A DNA stretch of 64,000 nucleotides. Origin: JBBRYW01 sp038253945. GTDB lineage: Bacteria; Actinomycetota; Thermoleophilia; Gaiellales; Gaiellaceae. Numbering within the stretch: position 1 is the first letter of the stretch; every line of letters begins with the position of its first letter. The stretch lies in contig JBBSGR010000013.1 in the NCBI GenBank assembly GCA_038253945.1, positions 1 to 64,000 on the forward strand, in the 5' to 3' direction. The notes beneath the pieces are model-generated. The model saw nothing but the letters and a program-made list of their open reading frames with translations, was not told the DNA's origin and searched no databases. Both the position numbers and the translations under genes were made by a program. This document shows, piece by piece, positions 59,855 to 64,000 of the stretch.

Positions 59855-60136
59855 ATGGGCGAGTTCGACGGCGTCTGGCGGGTGAAGCGCACCGGCGGAG
59901 CGCTTCCGCCGATGATCGGCGTCAGCAAGCGGATCGCCGGATCGCGGGGTGAGACGAGGGTCGGGCCCCTCGTTCGGATGCCGTTCCTCGTCGAGGGACT
60001 GTCCCTCCACTACCTGCCGCCGTGGTGGGGCCTCGTCGACGTTCTGGAGCCAGACGGGTCGGGATTCAAGGGCAGGGCGACCTGGTTCGGCCGCGAGCTC
60101 GGCCGGTTCGAGCTGCGAAGCGGCGCGGATGGTTGA
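59855..60136 (+). CDS. Small conserved-looking protein of unknown function
   Basis: A 93-residue soluble protein: MGEFDGVWRVKRTGGALPP, then SLHYLPPWWGLVDVLEPDG and GRATWFGRELGRFEL. It looks like a small beta-barrel, reminiscent of single-domain lipocalin-like or DUF proteins, but I do not recognise it. Divergent from the DNA ligase gene by 20 bp, so it shares its promoter region. Confidence 0.6.
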   Translation: MGEFDGVWRVKRTGGALPPMIGVSKRIAGSRGETRVGPLVRMPFLVEGLSLHYLPPWWGLVDVLEPDGSGFKGRATWFGRELGRFELRSGADG

Positions 60137-60167
60137 GCCAGGCCCGCGCGTCTAAGCTCAGCGGCTG

Positions 60168-61397
60168 ATGAAAAGGGTCGCCGTCACTGGTCTCGGCGGG
60201 GTCACGCCGCTCGGGAACGATGTTCCCTCGACGTGGCGCGCCGCGCTTGCGGGCGAAAGTGGCGTCGACTTCATCCGCTCCTTCGACCCGAGCGAGTTTC
60301 CCGTCCGGATCGCGGCGGAGGTCAAGGGCTTCGACCCGACCACGGTCGCGTCGCCGAAGGATGTGCGGAAGCTCGATCGCAATGTCCTGCTCGCGCTCGC
60401 CGCGGCGAAGGAGGCGATGGCCGATGCCCGGCTCGACGGGTTCGATCCCGCGCGCGTTGGAATCGTCTTCGGCTCGGCGATCGGCGGCTTCCTCGGCATC
60501 ATGCAACAGAGCGAGGTGCTCCGCGAGCGCGGCCCGGGGCGCGTCTCGCCGAACTTTCTGCCGAACGTGCTCGTCGACTCGGCGAGCGGCCAGCTCGCGA
60601 TCTCGCTCGGAATTCGCGGGCCGAATTACGCCGTCGTCTCGGCGTGCGCGACCGGCTCCCATGCGGTCGGGGAGGGAGCCGAGCTGGTCCGGCGCGGAGC
60701 TGCCGACGCGGTTCTCGCCGGTGGTACGGAGGCGTGCATGCACCCGCTGATCCTCGCGGGATTCTGCGCGATGCGGGGCCTGGTCGCTGAGGACGAGCAC
60801 CCGTCGCGGGCGTCCAGGCCCTTCGACGCCACGCGGGCCGGCTTCGTGATGGGTGAGGGGGCATGCGTGCTCCTGCTGGAGGAGATGGACGCGGCCCGGG
60901 CGCGTGGCGCAACGATCTACGCCGAGATCCTGGGCTACGGCGCGTCGAACGACGCCTACCACATGGCCGCTCCGGACCCCGAATCGGTCGGAGTGGGGGA
61001 GATGATGCGGGCCGCGCTCGGCCGGGCCGACGTCGCGCCGGAGCGGGTCGGATACATCAACGCGCACGGGACGTCGACACCGCTCGGCGATCTTGCCGAG
61101 ACGAAGGCGATCAAGGACGTCTTCGGCGAGCATGCGTACAAGCTGGCCGTGTCGTCCACGAAGTCGATGATGGGTCACTGCTTCGGGGCGGCGGGCGCGA
61201 TCGAGGCGATGATGTGCGTGCTGGCGCTCCACCACGGCGTCTTGCCGCCGACGATCAACTACGAGCATCCCGATCCCGAATGTGACCTCGACTACGTGCC
61301 GAACGAGGCACGGGAGGCGCGCATCGACGTAGCGCTCTCGAACGCCATGGGCCTCGGCGGGCACAACGGGTGCGTGCTCGTGGGACGGGTCGAGTAG
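60168..61397 (+). CDS. fabF: Beta-ketoacyl-ACP synthase II (FabF)
   Basis: A 409-residue condensing enzyme. The catalytic Cys is in SACATGSHA, the two His residues in HGTSTPLGD and GHCFGAAG, and the C-terminus ends in GLGGHNGCVLVG. MKRVAVTGLGGVTPLG is a textbook FabF start. It elongates fatty acids in the type II system. No acpP or fabD is next to it, so it may be a specialised or second copy. Confidence 0.88.
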   Translation: MKRVAVTGLGGVTPLGNDVPSTWRAALAGESGVDFIRSFDPSEFPVRIAAEVKGFDPTTVASPKDVRKLDRNVLLALAAAKEAMADARLDGFDPARVGIVFGSAIGGFLGIMQQSEVLRERGPGRVSPNFLPNVLVDSASGQLAISLGIRGPNYAVVSACATGSHAVGEGAELVRRGAADAVLAGGTEACMHPLILAGFCAMRGLVAEDEHPSRASRPFDATRAGFVMGEGACVLLLEEMDAARARGATIYAEILGYGASNDAYHMAAPDPESVGVGEMMRAALGRADVAPERVGYINAHGTSTPLGDLAETKAIKDVFGEHAYKLAVSSTKSMMGHCFGAAGAIEAMMCVLALHHGVLPPTINYEHPDPECDLDYVPNEAREARIDVALSNAMGLGGHNGCVLVGRVE

Positions 61398-61502
61398 CAG
61401 CGGCGTCATCGGCACACCTTCGTTGCACTTCTAGGCAACACACGTCCGAAGTTCGCCGATAGGATTGAGAACGGAGGGAGGCTCGCGGTCGGCCCCGAAC
61501 CC

Positions 61503-62159
61503 TCAACCGTCCCCGGGGGACACGACCGCCGGAACCAGCTCCTCGATCGACCGCAGCACGACGTCCGCCCGCCCGAGCGTCTCCGCGTCTGGCCGAAAAG
61601 AGGCGTTCGGGATCGCGATCACACGCATTCCCGCCGCGGCGGCCGCGAGGATGCCGCTGCGCGAGTCCTCGATCGCCGTTACCTGGCCCGGCTCGACTCC
61701 CAGCTTCGCGGCCGCCTCGAGGTACACGTCGGGTGAGGGCTTGCCCCGGGCGACCTCTTCCGACGACACCGTCGCGCGGAACCGATCGGCCAGCCCCGAA
61801 AGCTCGAGGACGAGGTCGATCAGCTCGCGGTTCGAGGACGACGCGACGGCAAGCGGCCAGCGCTCGGCGAGCCGCTCGACCGCCTCCGCCGCTCCGGGAA
61901 TGAGTGGCAGCTCGCCGCGGTAGCGCTCGGCCATTCGCTCCACGACCGCGGCGGAGAGAGCCGCGGGCGTCTCTCCAAGGCCGAGCTCGTCGTGCATGTA
62001 GCGGGACCACTCGTGCGAGCTCATCCCCATCATGTCCGCCTGCGCGCGGTCGGTCCAGCGACCACCGCGCTCGCGTACCAGCAGCTCTCGCACCTCGTCC
62101 CAGACCTCCTCGGTCTGCACGATCACGCCGTCGAGGTCGAAGATGACGGCTCGGATCAC
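61503..62159 (-). CDS. HAD-family phosphatase
   Basis: A 218-residue HAD hydrolase of the beta-phosphoglucomutase/phosphoglycolate phosphatase group: motif I VIFDLDGV, motif II ASSSN, motif III GKPSPDVY and motif IV IEDSRSGI. A helical cap sits between I and II. GTG start in GTGA overlap with the flavin reductase gene. Substrate probably a small sugar phosphate. Confidence 0.8.
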   Translation of the reverse strand: MIRAVIFDLDGVIVQTEEVWDEVRELLVRERGGRWTDRAQADMMGMSSHEWSRYMHDELGLGETPAALSAAVVERMAERYRGELPLIPGAAEAVERLAERWPLAVASSSNRELIDLVLELSGLADRFRATVSSEEVARGKPSPDVYLEAAAKLGVEPGQVTAIEDSRSGILAAAAAGMRVIAIPNASFRPDAETLGRADVVLRSIEELVPAVVSPGDG

Positions 62160-62632
62160 GCTGGCCGGAACTCCCCGCCGAGGCGAAGGAGCGGCGCCCC
62201 CGCTCGCCCGCTCTCCGCGCCTGTGACCTCGCCGACGAAGAAGGTGTGGTCGCCGACCGGGTACTCCGCCCAGACCCGGCACTCGATCCAGCCGAGGGCG
62301 CCCTCGAGAAGCGGCGGCCGTCCGTCACCTCCGTGCGTGATGATCCCGGCCCAGAGCGCGATCGGCGGCACACCGCGCGCGAAGTGCTGCGCCAGGGCCT
62401 CCTGCCCCTCAACGAGGAGGCTGAGGCCAAAGGCTCCGGCGCGCCGCAGCAACTCGTGCAACGCCGCGTTACGGCTCACCGAGATGCCGACGAGCGGCGG
62501 ATCGAGCGACAGCGATACGAGCGACCCGAGCGTCAAACCGAGCCGCTCACCTTCCAGGTCGACTGTCGCAATGGCCACCCCGGCGGGAAACGACCGCATC
62601 ACCCTTCGCAGGGCGTCGGCAACGCTATCCAC
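62156..62632 (-). CDS. Flavin reductase-like (FMN-binding split-barrel) protein
   Basis: A 158-residue protein: LRRVMRSFPAGVAIATV, GLTLGSLVSLSLDPPLVGIS, then AGAFGLSLL and GDHTFFVGEV are the flavin reductase domain landmarks. Supplies reduced flavin to a monooxygenase or binds FMN itself. GTG start; overlaps the next gene upstream by 8 bp. Confidence 0.8.
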   Translation of the reverse strand: MDSVADALRRVMRSFPAGVAIATVDLEGERLGLTLGSLVSLSLDPPLVGISVSRNAALHELLRRAGAFGLSLLVEGQEALAQHFARGVPPIALWAGIITHGGDGRPPLLEGALGWIECRVWAEYPVGDHTFFVGEVTGAESGRAGAPLLRLGGEFRPA

Positions 62633-63032
62633 CCTCGGTCACCTCGTCGGCGAGCAAGCCGCACGCGAGACATGTTCGGGCCAGCTGCGCGTCTGCCGCG
62701 AGCCGGTCGATCAGATCCGATGCCCGCGGCAGGTCGGCTGCTTCCTCGCGCAGCTCGTGGAGCACACGCTCCAGAGCGTCTGCCGGCACCTCTGGAGCGA
62801 GCTCGAGTGCGAGCGAGCCCACCGCTCGGTCGCCGACGTGCAACTCGCGGCGCGGATCGCCGCCCGCCGCGAGCAGGAAGACCGCGCGGCGAAGCGCGGC
62901 GCTCACCTTCGCCTCGTCCCAATCGATCCGCCGGCCGGCGACGTAGGCGAGCGCCACCGACGCCGCTTCTGGGTCCTCGGCCACGGAGGGCTCGAGCGAC
63001 TCGAGCCAGGCTCGAACATCGGTCGCGCTCAT
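62625..63032 (-). CDS. Hypothetical helical protein
   Basis: A 135-residue acidic protein I do not recognise: MSATDVRAWLESLEPSVAED, KVSAALRRAVFLLAAGGDPR and a Cys pair near the end (CLACGLLADE). Predicted mostly helical and soluble. Co-transcribed with the flavin reductase and HAD genes. Confidence 0.55.
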   Translation of the reverse strand: MSATDVRAWLESLEPSVAEDPEAASVALAYVAGRRIDWDEAKVSAALRRAVFLLAAGGDPRRELHVGDRAVGSLALELAPEVPADALERVLHELREEAADLPRASDLIDRLAADAQLARTCLACGLLADEVTEGG

Positions 63033-63065
63033 CCCGAGCACGCTACCCGGCCCGGGCAACGACCA

Positions 63066-63533
63066 CTACGGCACCACTCGCTCCCGCACTGCGTCTCGGT
63101 GCCGCCCGAGCACCACCCCGATCCGGAGCATCGCCAGCCCGAGCAGGAAATGCAACCAGTTCGCGGCGCGGTCGAGCCCGAGGATGTTCGCTCCGCTCGA
63201 CTCGTCGATGATCAGGCCGTAGAGCCACAGGACGAGGTAGATCAGGCCTCCACCGAGAAAGTAGGTTCGGGCGCTTTCCCAGCTGCTGGACAGTGCAAAG
63301 CCGGCCACGGCGTAGAAGAGGTACACGGCGTTTCCGAGGATGTTGACCCCGACGAAGCCGATCTCCTGCGCGCCCGCGCCGTCGAAGCTCGTCAGGTCGC
63401 CGTAGTGCGTCGTGATGCCGGGGATGAGCCCGCCGATTCCGACGATCAGAAAGATGGCGCCGAACAGCCGCGCCGCGAGCTGGAGGCCGCTCCGGCCGGT
63501 TGTGATCGCCGCCCGATCTCTCGTCCTTGCCAT
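63066..63533 (-). CDS. DUF4383 membrane protein
   Basis: A 155-residue protein with four hydrophobic segments: LFGAIFLIVGIGGLIPG, EIGFVGVNILGNAVYLFYAV, YFLGGGLIYLVLWLYGLI and NWLHFLLGLAMLRIGVVLG. The NILGNAVYLF and NWLHFLLG motifs are typical of DUF4383, widespread in actinobacteria and of unknown function. Start ATG at 63533. Confidence 0.75.
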   Translation of the reverse strand: MARTRDRAAITTGRSGLQLAARLFGAIFLIVGIGGLIPGITTHYGDLTSFDGAGAQEIGFVGVNILGNAVYLFYAVAGFALSSSWESARTYFLGGGLIYLVLWLYGLIIDESSGANILGLDRAANWLHFLLGLAMLRIGVVLGRHRDAVRERVVP

Positions 63534-63697
63534 TCGGCAACTACGAGCTTGCCTAGCGGCGGAGGCCGCCGAGTCGGGATACCGCCTCTTCGAAAGCGGA
63601 ACGTCGTCGCGGGTGCGCGGGCGCGCAGCTTCCCCGCGGAGCTGGATACGACCCAGCGGCGAGGTTTGGAGCGAGGCGCGCGGGGGACACAAAGCCG

Positions 63698-64000
63698 GTG
63701 GCAGGAATCGCTCTCGCCCCGACGTCGCTGGATCGCCATGCCTTCGATTGGGTGGTGACGCACCGCGTCCACGCTCTGAACTGGCTCTTCGAAGGCCTTA
63801 GCTGGGTCGCGAAGCTCGGGATCATCTGGGTTGCGCTCGCTTTGGTAGTGGGATTCGCCGTCACGCGCACCGTTCGATCTACCGTCCTTCTCGCCCTCAT
63901 CACCTTCGCGACCGTCTGGGCCGCAGACTCTGTCTCGTTCGGCTTGAAACATCTTTTCGTCCGGGAGCGCCCGTTTTTCCATGACCCGAAGGCACACCCG
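63698..64000 (+). CDS. PAP2-superfamily phosphatase, truncated by the window edge
   Basis: An open frame from GTG at 63698 runs off the right edge (101 codons visible). Two hydrophobic segments (GLSWVAKLGIIWVALALVVG and TVLLALITFATVWAADSVSF) precede KHLFVRERPFF, the first PAP2 active-site motif (K-x6-R-P). Membrane phosphatase for undecaprenyl pyrophosphate or phosphatidate. The start is uncertain; 63534-63697 shows nothing else. Confidence 0.7.
   Translation, partial: MAGIALAPTSLDRHAFDWVVTHRVHALNWLFEGLSWVAKLGIIWVALALVVGFAVTRTVRSTVLLALITFATVWAADSVSFGLKHLFVRERPFFHDPKAHP

Noticed and set aside
1..64000. CRISPR arrays, rRNA genes, prophage or replication origin
   Set aside because: No direct-repeat arrays, rRNA sequence, phage structural genes or DnaA-box clusters were seen on reading both strands.

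Overview
The window is very GC-rich with frequent GTG, TTG and possibly CTG starts, 1-4 bp ATGA/GTGA overlaps inside operons, an F420-dependent glucose-6-phosphate dehydrogenase homologue, DUF1059 and DUF4383 proteins and no phage or plasmid backbone. This fits the chromosome of a soil or water actinobacterium, probably class Thermoleophilia (Gaiellales/Solirubrobacterales-like). That placement is inference; no rRNA gene is present.

Region 1 (481-16860) is a cyclitol/sugar catabolic locus: iolD, iolB, iolE, four Gfo/Idh/MocA (inositol dehydrogenase-type) oxidoreductases, two zinc alcohol dehydrogenases, an aldehyde dehydrogenase, an HpcH/HpaI-type aldolase, a 2-hydroxyacid dehydrogenase and a three-part sugar ABC importer. 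The usual kinase (IolC) and phospho-aldolase (IolJ) are not here.

Region 2 (16861-26300) is a patchwork: a cold-shock protein, two nucleotidyltransferases, a VapBC-type toxin-antitoxin pair, two adjacent decayed genes (methyltransferase and FAD-linked oxidase), a secreted beta-propeller protein, a DUF1059 miniprotein, an ISL3-like transposase remnant and an XRE/TPR regulator.

Region 3 (26416-47914) is the most interesting part. Two divergent operons around a GntR regulator encode close relatives of pyridoxamine-pyruvate transaminase, pyridoxal 4-dehydrogenase (SDR), 4-pyridoxolactonase, the 3-hydroxyacyl-CoA-dehydrogenase-like FHMPC 5-dehydrogenase and a class II aldolase-type decarboxylase, which are the early and middle steps of vitamin B6 degradation known from Mesorhizobium loti. 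The flavoprotein ring-opening oxygenase of that pathway is not seen. In its place are a three-subunit molybdenum hydroxylase with a CoxG-like partner and an M29/NicX-like protein. I propose that the intermediate 5-hydroxy-6-methylnicotinate is hydroxylated next to the ring nitrogen and then cleaved as a 2,5-dihydroxypyridine, as in nicotinate degradation. A BMP-type ABC importer (37770-42597) is the likely B6 uptake system. F420/flavin-type luciferase-like oxidoreductases, an amidohydrolase and a CocE-like hydrolase would cover the remaining steps.

Region 4 (47945-64000) is mixed housekeeping: membrane protein, methyltransferases, GNAT, gene remnants, a MoaD-like sulfur carrier with a BNR-repeat protein, two tRNA-Ser genes flanking a TetR regulator, groES, a polar amino-acid ABC importer, NHEJ-type LigD polymerase and ATP-dependent ligase, a FabF-type ketosynthase, a HAD phosphatase, a flavin reductase, DUF4383, and a PAP2 phosphatase running off the end. 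Similarities to named proteins are judged by eye from memory and were not computed.
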